From Hydractinia symbiolongicarpus (lineage: Eukaryota; Cnidaria; Hydrozoa; Anthoathecata; Hydractiniidae), in NCBI RefSeq assembly GCF_029227915.1, contig NC_079888.1, forward strand, positions 21,556,001-21,620,000: DNA of 64,000 bases, in the 5' to 3' direction. Made by a program: the position numbers and the translations under genes. Below, piece by piece: positions 41,521 through 53,855 of this stretch. Each line of letters opens with the position of its first letter. Position 1 is the first letter of the stretch. Below the pieces are notes generated by a model, which made no database searches, had not been told where the DNA came from, and saw only the letters and a list, made by a program, of their open reading frames with translations.

Positions 41521-43597
41521 ACTTAATTGAGCTAACTTTGGACTTTCACCTGATAAATGTGATAAATCAGACAATTGGACTCCAAGAAATAACATTCTTC
41601 TAAATTTGACGTGATTGCCGGAACTCAGCGTTTACACTGGGCACTGTGATAGCGCTTCATTTTAAAAATTAAGCTAAAAAAAGTCATTTTTTTACTGTGG
41701 GACCTATCCTAGCTGTTAGCGCGCGTTGAAGAAAAAGCGACAGTTTTAAAAACTACATTTCATTGACTTTCTAACAGTGTCAGTCCCTTTGAGTTACAAC
41801 GGTTGGGTCACATATTCGTACCAACTTGTATTTAGCGAAATTTTTCTGACATTACTAGGTTGCATCGCTTTTAACAATGAAACGATTGACTGTGGGACTT
41901 AATTGAGCTAACTTTGGACTGTCACCTGATAAATGTGATAAATCAGACAATTGGACTCCAAGAAATAACATTCTTCTAAATTTGACGTGATTGCCGGATC
42001 TCAGCGATTACACTGGGCGCTGTGGTAGCGCTTCATTTAAAAATTTAGATAAATAAATCATTATTACTGTGGGACCAATCCTATTTGTTATCGCGCGCTG
42101 AAGAAATAGCGACAGTTTCAAAACCTACAATTCATTGACTTTCTAACGGTGTCAGTCCGTTTGAGTTACAACGGTTGGGTCACATATTCATACCAATATG
42201 TATTTAGTGATATTTTTCTGATATTACTAGGTTGCATCGCTTTTAACAATGAAACGATTGACTGAGGGACTTAATTGAGCTAACTTTGGACTGTCACCTG
42301 ATAAATGTGATAAATCAGACAATTGGACTCCAAGAATTAACATTCTTCTAAATTTGACGTGATTGCCGGAACTCAGCGATTACACTGGGCACTGTGATAG
42401 CGCTTCATTTAAAAATTAAGCTAAAAAAAGTCATTTTTTTACTGTGTGACCTATCCTAGCCGTTAGCGCGCGTTGAAGAAAAAGCGACAGTTTCAAAAAC
42501 TACATTTCATTGACTTTCTAACAGTGTCAGTCCCTTTGAGTTACAACGGTTGGGTCATATATTCGTGCCAACATGTATTTAGCGATATTTTTCTGATATT
42601 ACTAGGTTGCATCGCTTTTAACAATAAAACGATTGACTGTGGGACTTAATTGAGCTAACTTTGGACTTTCACCTGATAAATGTGATAAATCAGACAATTG
42701 GACTCCAAGAAATAACATTCTTCTAAATTTGACGTGATTGCCGGAACTCAGCGTTTACACTGGGCACTGTGATAGCGCTTCATTTTAAAAATTAAGCTAA
42801 AAAAAGTCATTTTTTTACTGTGGGACCTATCCTAGCCGTTAGCGCGCGTGAAGAAAAAGCGACAGTTTTAAAAACTACATTTCATTGACTTTCTAACAGT
42901 GTCAGTCCCTTTGAGTTACAACGGTTGGGTCACATATTCGTACCAACTTGTATTTAGCGAAATTTTTCTGACATTACTAGGTTGCATCGCTTTTAACAAT
43001 GAAACGATTGACTGTGGGACTTAATTGAGCTAACTTTGGACTGTCACCTGATAAATGTGATAAATCAGACAATTGGACTCCAAGAAATAACATTCTTCTA
43101 AATTTGACGTGATTGCCGGATCTCAGCGATTACACTGGGCGCTGTGGTAGCGTTTCATTTAAAAATTTAGATAAGTGAATCATTATTACTGTGGGACCAA
43201 TCCTATTTGTTATTGCGCGCTGAAGAAATAGCGACAGTTTCAAAAACTACAATTCATTGATTTTCTAACGGTGTCAGTCCGTTTGAGTTACAACGGTTGG
43301 GTCACATATTCGTACCAATATGTATTTAGTGATATTTTTCTGATATTACTAGGTTGCATCGCTTTTAACAATGAAACGATTGACTGTGGGACTTAATTGA
43401 GCTAACTTTGGACTGTGACCTGATAAATGTGATAAATGAGACAACTGGACTCCAAGAAATAACATTCTTGTTAATTTGATGTGATTGCCAGAACTCAGCG
43501 ATTACACTGGGCACTGTGGTAGCGCTTCATTTGAAAATTAAGCTAAAAAAAGTCATTTTTTTACTGTGGGACCTATCCTAGCCGTTAGCGCGCGTTG
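41521..43597 (+). repeat. Satellite A segment related to the 1,123-bp trimer block
   Basis: Carries the markers of the 33.6-37.0 kb block (GACTGAGGGACTT near 42,261, TATATTCGTGCC at 42,558, TTAGCGCGCGTGAAG) in the same order, then joins the AGACAACTGG unit that starts the next block. It is therefore a displaced copy of the trimer block. Confidence 0.8.
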
Positions 43598-46500
43598 AAG
43601 AAAAAGCGACAGTTTCAAAAAACTACATTTCATTGACTTTCTAACAGTGTCAGTCCCTTTGAGTTACAACGGTTGGGTCACATATTCGTACCAACATGTA
43701 TTTAGCGACATTGTTCTGATATTACTAGGTTGCATCGCTTTTAACAATGAAACGATTGACTGTGGGACTTAATTGAGCTAACTTTGGACTTTCACCTGAT
43801 AAATGTGATAAATCAGACAATTGGACTCCAAGAAATAACATTCTTGTTAATTTGATGTGATTGCCAGAACTCAGCGATTACACTGGGCACTGTGGTAGCG
43901 CTTCATTTGAAAATTAAGCTAAAAAAAGTCATTTTTTTACTGTGGGACCTATCCTAGCCGTTAGCGCGCGTTGAAGAAAAAGCGACAGTTTCAAAAACTA
44001 CATTTCATTGACTTTCTAACAGTGTCAGTCCCTTTGAGTTACAACGGTTGGGTCACATATTCGTACCAACATGTATTTAGCGAAATTTTTCTGACATTAC
44101 TAGGTTGCATCGCTTTTAACAATGAAACGATTGACTGTGGGACTTAATTGAGCTAACTTTGGACTGTCACCTGATAAATGTGATAAATCAGACAATTGGA
44201 CTCCAAGAAATAACATTCTTCTAAATTTGACGTGATTGCCGGATCTCAGCGATTACACTGGGCGCTGTGGTAGCGCTTCATTTAAAAATTTAGATAAGTG
44301 AATCATTATTACTGTGGGACCAATCCTATTTGTTATCGCGCGCTGAAGAAATAGCGACAGTTTCAAAAACTACAATTCATTGACTTTCTAACGGTGTCAG
44401 TCCGTTTGAGTTACAACGGTTGGGTCACATATTCGTACCAATATGTATTTAGTGATATTTTTCTGATATTACTAGGTTGCATCGCTTTTAACAATGAAAC
44501 GATTGACTGTGGGACTTAATTGAGCTAACTTTGGACTGTGACCTGATAAATGTGATAAATGAGACAACTGGACTCCAAGAAATAACATTCTTGTTAATTT
44601 GATGTGATTGCCAGAACTCAGCGATTACACTGGGCACTGTGGTAGCGCTTCATTTGAAAATTAAGCTAAAAAAAGTCATTTTTTTACTGTGGGACCTATC
44701 CTAGCCGTTAGCGCGCGTTGAAGAAAAAGCGACAGTTTCAAAAAACTACATTTCATTGACTTTCTAACAGTGTCAGTCCCTTTGAGTTACAACGGTTGGG
44801 TCACATATTCGTACCAACATATATTTAGCGACATTGTTCTGATATTACTAGGTTGCATCGCTTTTAACAATGAAACGATTGACTGTGGGACTTAATTGAG
44901 CTAACTTTGGACTTTCACCTGATAAATGTGATAAATCAGACAATTGGACTCCAAGAAATAACATTCTTGTTAATTTGATGTGATTGCCAGAACTCAGCGA
45001 TTACACTGGGCACTGTGGTAGCGCTTCATTTGAAAATTAAGCTAAAAAAAGTCATTTTTTTACTGTGGGACCTATCCTAGCCGTTAGCGCGCGTTGAAGA
45101 AAAAGCGACAGTTTCAAAAACTACATTTCATTGACTTTCTAACAGTGTCAGTCCCTTTGAGTTACAACGGTTGGATCACATATTCGTACCAACATGTATT
45201 TAGCGATATTTTTCTGATATTACTAGGTTGCATCGCTTTTAACAATGAAACGATTGACTGTGGGGCTTAATTGAGCTAACTTTGGACTTTCACCTGATAA
45301 ATGTGATAAATCAGACAATTGGACTCCAAGAAATAACATTCTTCTAAATTTGACGTGATTGCCGGAACTCAGCGATTACACTGGGCACTGTGATAGCGCT
45401 TCATTTAAAAATTAAGCTAAAAAAAGTCATTTTTTTACTGTGGGACCTATCCTAGCCGTTATCGCGCGCTGAAGAAATAGCGACAGTTTCAAAAACTACA
45501 TTTCATTGGCTTTCTAACGGTGTCAGTCCGTTTGAGTTACAACTGTTGGGTCACATATTCGTACCAACATGTATTTAGCGATATTTTTCTGATATTACTA
45601 GGTTGCATCGCTTTTAACAATGAAACGATTGACTGTGGGACTTAATTGAGCTAACTTTGGACTGTGACCTGATAAATGTGATAAATGAGACAATTGGACT
45701 CCAAGAAATAACATTCTTGTTATATTGATGTGATTGCCGGAACTCAGCGATTACACTGGGCACTGTGGTAGCGCTTCATTTAAAAATTAAGCTAAAAAAA
45801 AGTCATTTTTTTTCTGTGGGACCTATCCTAGCCGTTATCGCGCGCTGAAGAAATAGCGACAGTTTCAAAAACTACATTTCATTGGCTTTCTAACGGTGTC
45901 AGTCCGTTTGAGTTACAACGGTTGGATCACATATTCGTACCAACATGTATTTAGCGATATTTTTCTGATATTACTAGGTTGCATCGCTTTTAACAATGAA
46001 ACGATTGACTGTGGGGCTTAATTGAGCTAACTTTGGACTTTCACCTGATAAATGTGATAAATCAGACAATTGGACTCCAAGAAATAACATTCTTCTAAAT
46101 TTGACGTGATTGCCGGAACTCAGCGATTACACTGGGCACTGTGATAGCGCTTCATTTAAAAATTAAGCTAAAAAAAGTCATTTTTTTACTGTGGGACCAA
46201 TCCTATTTGTTATTGCGCGCTGAAGAAAAAGCGACAGTTTCAAAAAACTACATTTCATTGACTTTCTAACAGTGTCAGTCCCTTTGAGTTACAACGGTTG
46301 GGTCACATATTCGTACCAACATGTATTTAGCGACATTGTTCTGATATTACTAGGTTGCATCGCTTTTAACAATGAAACGATTGACTGTGGGACTTAATTG
46401 AGCTAACTTTGGACTTTCACCTGATAAATGTGATAAATCAGACAATTGGACTCCAAGAAATAACATTCTTGTTAATTTGATGTGATTGCCAGAACTCAGC

Positions 46501-48815
46501 GATTACACTGGGCACTGTGGTAGCGCTTCATTTGAAAATTAAGCTAAAAAAAGTCATTTTTTTACTGTGGGACCTATCCTAGCCGTTAGCGCGCGTTGAA
46601 GAAAAAGCGACAGTTTCAAAAACTACATTTCATTGACTTTCTAACAGTGTCAGTCCCTTTGAGTTACAACGGTTGGGTCACATATTCGTACCAACATGTA
46701 TTTAGCGAAATTTTTCTGACATTACTAGGTTGCATCGCTTTTAACAATGAAACGATTGACTGTGGGACTTAATTGAGCTAACTTTGGACTGTCACCTGAT
46801 AAATGTGATAAATCAGACAATTGGACTCCAAGAAATAACATTCTTCTAAATTTGACGTGATTGCCGGATCTCAGCGATTACACTGGGCGCTGTGGTAGCG
46901 CTTCATTTAAAAATTTAGATAAGTGAATCATTATTACTGTGGGACCAATCCTATTTGTTATCGCGCGCTGAAGAAATAGCGACAGTTTCAAAAACTACAA
47001 TTCATTGACTTTCTAACGGTGTCAGTCCGTTTGAGTTACAACGGTTGGGTCACATATTCGTACCAATATGTATTTAGTGATATTTTTCTGATATTACTAG
47101 GTTGCATCGCTTTTAACAATGAAACGATTGACTGTGGGACTTAATTGAGCTAACTTTGGACTGTGACCTGATAAATGTGATAAATGAGACAACTGGACTC
47201 CAAGAAATAACATTCTTGTTAATTTGATGTGATTGCCAGAACTCAGCGATTACACTGGGCACTGTGGTAGCGCTTCATTTGAAAATTAAGCTAAAAAAAG
47301 TCATTTTTTTACTGTGGGACCTATCCTAGCCGTTAGCGCGCGTTGAAGAAAAAGCGACAGTTTCAAAAAACTACATTTCATTGACTTTCTAACAGTGTCA
47401 GTCCCTTTGAGTTACAACGGTTGGGTCACATATTCGTACCAACATTTATTTAGCGACATTGTTCTGATATTACTAGGTTGCATCGCTTTTAACAATGAAA
47501 CGATTGACTGTGGGACTTAATTGAGCTAACTTTGGACTTTCACCTGATAAATGTGATAAATCAGACAATTGGACTCCAAGAAATAACATTCTTGTTAATT
47601 TGATGTGATTGCCAGAACTCAGCGATTACACTGGGCACTGTGGTAGCGCTTCATTTGAAAATTAAGCTAAAAAAAGTCATTTTTTTACTGTGGGACCTAT
47701 CCTAGCCGTTAGCGCGCGTTGAAGAAAAAGCGACAGTTTCAAAAACTACATTTCATTGACTTTCTAACAGTGTCAGTCCCTTTGAGTTACAACGGTTGGA
47801 TCACATATTCGTACCAACATGTATTTAGCGATATTTTTCTGATATTACTAGGTTGCATCGCTTTTAACAATGAAACGATTGACTGTGGGGCTTAATTGAG
47901 CTAACTTTGGACTTTCACCTGATAAATGTGATAAATCAGACAATTGGACTCCAAGAAATAACATTCTTCTAAATTTGACGTGATTGCCGGAACTCAGCGA
48001 TTACACTGGGCACTGTGATAGCGCTTCATTTAAAAATTAAGCTAAAAAAAGTCATTTTTTTACTGTGGGACCTATCCTAGCCGTTATCGCGCGCTGAAGA
48101 AATAGCGACAGTTTCAAAAACTACATTTCATTGGCTTTCTAACGGTGTCAGTCCGTTTGAGTTACAACTGTTGGGTCACATATTCGTACCAACATGTATT
48201 TAGCGATATTTTTCTGATATTACTAGGTTGCATCGCTTTTAACAATGAAACGATTGACTGTGGGACTTAATTGAGCTAACTTTGGACTGTGACCTGATAA
48301 ATGTGATAAATGAGACAATTGGACTCCAAGAAATAACATTCTTGTTAATTTGATGTGATTGCCGGAACTCAGCGATTACACTGGGCACTGTGGTAGCGCT
48401 TCATTTAAAAATTAAGCTAAAAAAAAGTCATTTTTTTTCTGTGGGACCTATCCTAGCCGTTATCGCGCGCTGAAGAAATAGCGACAGTTTCAAAAACTAC
48501 ATTTCATTGGCTTTCTAACGGTGTCAGTCCGTTTGAGTTACAACGGTTGGATCACATATTCGTACCAACATGTATTTAGCGATATTTTTCTGATATTACT
48601 AGGTTGCATCGCTTTTAACAATGAAACGATTGACTGTGGGGCTTAATTGAGCTAACTTTGGACTTTCACCTGATAAATGTGATAAATCAGACAATTGGAC
48701 TCCAAGAAATAACATTCTTCTAAATTTGACGTGATTGCCGGAACTCAGCGATTACACTGGGCACTGTGATAGCGCTTCATTTAAAAATTAAGCTAAAAAA
48801 AGTCATTTTTTTACT
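43598..48815 (+). repeat. Satellite A heptamer higher-order repeat, 2,625 bp x 2
   Basis: 43,598-46,190 is repeated at about 46,223-48,815. Markers at the 2,625-bp offset: GAGACAACTGG (44,561 and 47,186), TTGGATCACATATTCG (45,171 and 47,796; 45,922 and 48,547) and TTAGCGACATTGTTC (44,829 and 47,455). Within each copy a 1,123-bp trimer spacing is also present (TTAGCGACATTG near 43,706 and 44,829). The join at 46,190-46,223 is a chimera of three monomer types within about 35 bp. Confidence 0.88.
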
Positions 48816-51800
48816 GTGGGACCTATCCTAGCCGTTATCGCGCGCTGAAGAAATAGCGACAGTTTCAAAAACTACATTTCATTGGCTTTCTAACGGTGTC
48901 AGTCCGTTTGAGTTACAACTGTTGGGTCACATATTCGTACCAACATGTATTTAGCGATATTTTTTTGATATTACTAGGTTGCATCGCTTTTAACAATGAA
49001 ACGTTGACTGTGGGACTTAATTGCACTAACTTTGGACTGTGACCTGATAAATGCGATAAAGGAGACAATTGGACACCAAGAAAAAACATTCTTCTTAATT
49101 TGACATGATTGCCGAAACTTAGCGATTACACTGGGCTCTGTGGTAGCGCTTCATTTAAGAGTTTAGATAAATAAGTCATACTTTACTGTGGGACCAATCC
49201 TATCCGTTATCGCGCGCTGAAGAAATAGCGAAGTTTTAAAAACTAAATTTCATAGACTTTCTAACGGTGTCAGTCCGTTTCAGTTACAACGGTTTGGTCA
49301 CATATTCGTACCAACATGTATTTAGCGATATTTTTCTGATATTACTAGGTTGCATCGCTTTAACAATGAAACGATTGACTGTGGGACTTAATTGAGCTAA
49401 CTTTGGACTGTGACCTGATAAATGTGATAAATGAGACAATTGGACTCCAAGAAATAACATTCTTGTTAATTTGATGTGATTGCCGGAACTCAGCGATTAC
49501 ACTGGGCACTGTGGTAGCGCTTCATTTAAAAATTAAGCTAAAAAAAAGTCATTTTTTTTCTGTGGGACCTATCCTAGCCGTTATCGCGCGCTGAAGAAAT
49601 AGCGACAGTTTCAAAAACTACATTTCATTGGCTTTCTAACGGTGTCAGTCCGTTTGAGTTACGACGGTTGGATCACATATTCGTACCAACATGTATTTAG
49701 CGATATTTTTCTGATATTACTAGGTTGCATCTCTTTTAACTATGAAACGATTGACTGTGGGATTTAATTAAGCCAACTTTGGACTGTCACCTGAGAAATG
49801 CGATAAATGAGACAATTGGACTCCAAGAAAAAACATTCTTCTTAATTTGACATGATTGCCGAAACTCAGCGATTACACTGGACTCTGTGGCAGCGCTTCA
49901 TTTTAGAATTATGATAAAAAAGTCATTTTTTTATTGTGGGACCAATCCTAGACATTATCGCGCGCTGAGGAAATAGCGAAAGTTTCAAAAACTACATTTC
50001 ATTGACTTTCTAACGGTGTCAGTCCGTTTGAGTTTCAACGGTTGTGTCACATATTCGTACCAACATGTATATAGCGATATTTATTTGATATTACTAGGTT
50101 GCATCGCTTTTAACAATGAAATGTTTACTGTGGGACTTAATTTAATTAACTTTGGGCTGTGACCTGATAAATGTGAAAAATCAGACATTTGGACTCCAAG
50201 AAATAACATTCTTCTTAATTTGACGTGATTGCCGGATCTCAGCGATTACACTGGCCGCTGTGGTAGCGTTTCATTTAAGAGTTTAGATAAATAAGTCATT
50301 CTTTACTGCGGGACCAATCCTATCCGTTATTCCGCGCTGAAGAAATAGCAACAGTTTCAAAAACTAAATTTCATTGAATTTCTAACGGTGTCAGTCCGTT
50401 TCAGTTACAACGGTTTGGTCACATAATCGTACGAACATGTATTTAGCGATATTTTTCTGATATTACTAGGTTGCATCGCTTTTAACTATGAAACGATTGA
50501 CTGTGGGACTTAATTGAACTAACTTTGGACTCTGACCTGATAAATGTGTTAAATGAGGCAATTGGACACCAAGAAATAACATTCTTCTTAATTTGACATG
50601 ATTGCCGAAACTCAGCGATTACACTGGGCTCTGTGGTAGCGCTTCATTTAAGAATTAAGTTAAAAAAAGTGATTTTTTTATTGTGGTAACAATCCTAGAC
50701 GTTATCGCGCGCTGAGGAAATAGCGACAGTTTCAAAAACTACACATCATTGTGTTTCTAACAGTGTCAGTCCCTTTGAGTTACAACGGTTGGATCACATA
50801 TTCGTACCAACATGTATTTAGCGATATTTTTCTGATATTACTAGGTTGCATCGCTTTTAACAATGAAACGATTGACTGTGGGACTTAATTGCGCTAACTT
50901 TGGACTTTCACCTGATAAATGTGATAAATCAGACAATTGGACTCCAAGAAATAACATTCTTCTAAATTTGACGTGATTGCCGGAACTCAGCGATTACACT
51001 GGGCACTGTGATAGCGCTTCATTTAAAAATTAAGCTAAAAAAAGTCATTTTTTTACTGTGGGACCTATCCTAGCCGTTATCGCGCGCTGAAGAAATAGCG
51101 ACAGTTTCAAAAACTACATTTCATTGGCTTTCTAACGGTGTCAGTCCGTTTGAGTTACAACTGTTGGGTCACATATTCGTACCAACATGTATTTAGCGAT
51201 ATTTTTTTGATATTACTAGGTTGCATCGCTTTTAACAATGAAACGTTGACTGTGGGACTTAATTGCACTAACTTTGGACTGTGACCTGATAAATGCGATA
51301 AAGGAGACAATTGGACACCAAGAAAAAACATTCTTCTTAATTTGACATGATTGCCGAAACTTAGCGATTACACTGGGCTCTGTGGTAGCGCTTCATTTAA
51401 GAGTTTAGATAAATAAGTCATACTTTACTGTGGGACCAATCCTATCCGTTATCGCGCGCTGAAGAAATAGCGAAGTTTTAAAAACTAAATTTCATAGACT
51501 TTCTAACGGTGTCAGTCCGTTTCAGTTACAACGGTTTGGTCACATATTCGTACCAACATGTATTTAGCGATATTTTTCTGATATTACTAGGTTGCATCGC
51601 TTTTAACAATGAAACGATTGACTGTGGGACTTAATTGAGCTAACTTTGGACTGTGACCTGATAAATGTGATAAATGAGACAATTGGACTCCAAGAAATAA
51701 CATTCTTGTTAATTTGATGTGATTGCCGGAACTCAGCGATTACACTGGGCACTGTGGTAGCGCTTCATTTAAAAATTAAGCTAAAAAAAAGTCTTTTTTT

Positions 51801-52999
51801 TTCTGTGGGACCTATCCTAGCCGTTATCGCGCGCTGAAGAAATAGCGACAGTTTCAAAAACTACATTTCATTGGCTTTCTAACGGTGTCAGTCCGTTTGA
51901 GTTACGACGGTTGGGTCACATATTCGTACCAACATGTATTTAGCGATATTTTTCTGATATTACTAGGTTGCATCTCTTTTAACTATGAAACGATTGACTG
52001 TGGGATTTAATTAAGCCAACTTTGGACTGTCACCTGAGAAATGCGATAAATGAGACAATTGGACTCCAAGAAAAAACATTCTTCTTAATTTGACATGATT
52101 GCCGAAACTCAGCGATTACACTGGACTCTGTGGCAGCGCTTCATTTTAGAATTATGATAAAAAAGTCATTTTTTTATTGTGGGACCAATCCTAGACATTA
52201 TCGCGCGCTGAGGAAATAGCGAAAGTTTCAAAAACTACATTTCATTGACTTTCTAACGGTGTCAGTCCGTTTGAGTTTCAACGGTTGTGTCACATATTCG
52301 TACCAACATGTATATAGCGATATTTATTTGATATTACTAGGTTGCATCGCATTTAACAATGAAATGTTTACTGTGGGACTTAATTTAATTAACTTTGGGC
52401 TGTGACCTGATAAATGTGAAAAATCAGACATTTGGACTCCAAGAAATAACATTCTTCTTAATTTGACGTGATTGCCGGATCTCAGCGATTACACTGGCCG
52501 CTGTGGTAGCGTTTCATTTAAGAGTTTAGATAAATAAGTCATTCTTTACTGCGGGACCAATCCTATCCGTTATTCCGCGCTGAAGAAATAGCGACAGTTT
52601 CAAAAACTAAATTTCATTGAATTTCTAACGGTGTCAGTCCGTTTCAGTTACAACTGTTTGGTCACATAATCGTACGAACATGTATTTAGCGATATTTTTC
52701 TGATATTACTAGGTTGCATCGCTTTTAACTATGAAACGATTGACTGTGGGACTTAATTGAACTAACTTTGGACTCTGACCTGATAAATGTGATAAATGAG
52801 GCAATTGGACACCAAGAAATAACATTCTTCTTAATTTGACATGATTGCCGAAACTCAGCGATTACACTGGGCTCTGTGGTAGCGCTTCATTTAAGAATTA
52901 AGTTAAAAAAAGTGATTTTTTTATTGTGGTAACAATCCTAGACGTTATCGCGCGCTGAGGAAATAGCGACAGTTTCAAAAACTACACATCATTGTGTTT
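48540..52999 (+). repeat. Satellite A hexamer tandem duplication, 2,242 bp x 2
   Basis: 48,540-50,781 is followed directly by a copy at 50,782-52,999. Markers at the 2,242-bp offset: GGACACCAAGAAAAAACATTC (49,071 and 51,313), TATATAGCGATATTTATTTG (near 50,068 and 52,310), CACTGGCCGCTGTGG, and ACATAATCGTACGAAC. The unit includes the most divergent monomers of the array, yet its two copies differ at only a few positions. Confidence 0.9.
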
Positions 53000-53687
53000 C
53001 TAACGGTGTCAGTCCGTTTAAGTTACAACGGTTGGGTCACATATTCGTACCAACATGTGTTTAGCGATATTTTTCTGATATTACTTGGTTGCATCGCTTT
53101 TAACAATGAAACGATTGACTGTGGGACTAAATGGAGCTAACTTTGGACTGTGACCTGATAAATGTGATAAATGAGACAATTGGACTCCAAGAAATAACAT
53201 TCTTGTTAATTTGATGTGATTGCCGGAACTCAGCGATTACACTGGGCACTGTGGTAGCGCTTCATTTGAAAATTAAGCTAAAAAAAGTCATTTTTTTACT
53301 GTGGGACCTATCCTAGCCGTTAGCGCGCGTTGAAGAAAAAGCGACAGTTTCAAAAACTACATTTCATTGACTTTCTAACAGTGTCAGTCCCTTTGAGTTA
53401 CAACGGTTGGGTCACATATTCGTACCAACTTGTATTTAGCGATATTGTTCTGATATTACTAGGTTGCATCGCTTTTAACTATGAAACGATTGACTGTGGG
53501 ACTTAATTGAGCTAACTTTGGACTGTCACCTGATAAATGTGATAAATCAGACAATTGGACTCCAAGAAATAACATTCTTCTAAATTTGACGTGATTGCCG
53601 GAACTCAGCGTTTACACTGGGCACTGTGATAGCGCTTCATTTAAAAATTGAGCTAAAAAAAGTCATTTTTTTACTGTGGGACCTATC
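53000..53687 (+). repeat. Last satellite A monomers before the retrotransposon
   Basis: Just under two dyad-bearing monomers, of the versions seen near the window start (ATGTGTTTAGCG, ACTAAATGGAGC). The last one stops at ACTGTGGGACCTATC (53,687), about 10 bp after the A7-GTCA-T7 dyad. The expected continuation CTAGCCGTTAGC is absent, and retrotransposon sequence begins. Confidence 0.9.
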
Positions 53688-53855
53688 TTTTCTTTTCTTT
53701 TCAATTTATTTAAAGTCGATTATTCACATATTTACAATAGTTTCCAAAAAAAAAGTAATTAAGAAAACTAATCTAAATCGACTAAATTTTTTTTATGTTT
53801 ACAATTAAATAAAATCATTTTTTTTATATATATAAACAATAATAACAACAAAGTT
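53687..53855 (-). other. Retrotransposon 3' UTR and GAAAA-repeat tail
   Basis: Minus-strand sequence between the ORF2 stop (TAG, 53,856-53,858) and satellite A. It is very AT-rich. An AATAAA lies at 53,705-53,710 (minus strand), close to the terminus. The element ends in three GAAAA units (plus strand CTTTTCTTTTCTTTTC at 53,687-53,702), directly joined to satellite A. Short terminal tandem repeats are typical 3' ends for CR1-like LINEs, where they take part in target-primed reverse transcription. The orientation implies priming from a plus-strand 3' end at ...GGGACCTATC. Confidence 0.8.

Larger units (their letters stand above)
1..53687 (+). repeat. Satellite A: ~375-bp tandem satellite array
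   Basis: Head-to-tail tandem array with a period of about 375 bp (copies of ACATGTATTTAGCGATATT start at 1, 376, 752, 1127 and so on; individual monomers vary by a few bases). About 143 monomers, all in one orientation, with no other DNA inserted between them. Landmarks in each monomer, in order: the ACATGTATTTAGCGATAT block, GATATTACTAGGTTGCATCGC, GATTGACTGTGGGACTTAATTG, ATTGGACTCCAAGAAATAAC, GCGATTACACTGGGC, GGTAGCGCTTCATTT, usually an A7-GTCA-T7 dyad, a GCGCGC-containing stretch, and GAGTTACAACGGTTGGGTCAC. Monomers diverge by substitutions and small indels. Short frames of 60-87 codons that recur with the period are by-products of the repeat, not genes. The array begins before the window and ends at the retrotransposon. 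I do not recognise it as a named satellite family. Confidence 0.98.

Noticed and set aside
1-53687. CENP-B box in satellite A (ATTCGTACCAACATG)
   Set aside because: TTCG and the central A fit, but the essential CGGG half is ATGT; not a box.
1-53687. tRNA-like pol III promoter on the minus strand of satellite A (GGTACGAATAT as B box)
   Set aside because: Only about 8 of 11 B-box positions fit, the terminal CC is missing, the A-box-like word is also imperfect, and no tRNA fold is seen.
1-53687. CRISPR-like regular repeats
   Set aside because: The whole 375-bp unit is repeated; there are no short repeats separated by unique spacers.
53626-53808. 60-codon plus-strand frame crossing the satellite A/retrotransposon junction
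   Set aside because: Chance frame through satellite and AT-rich 3' UTR.
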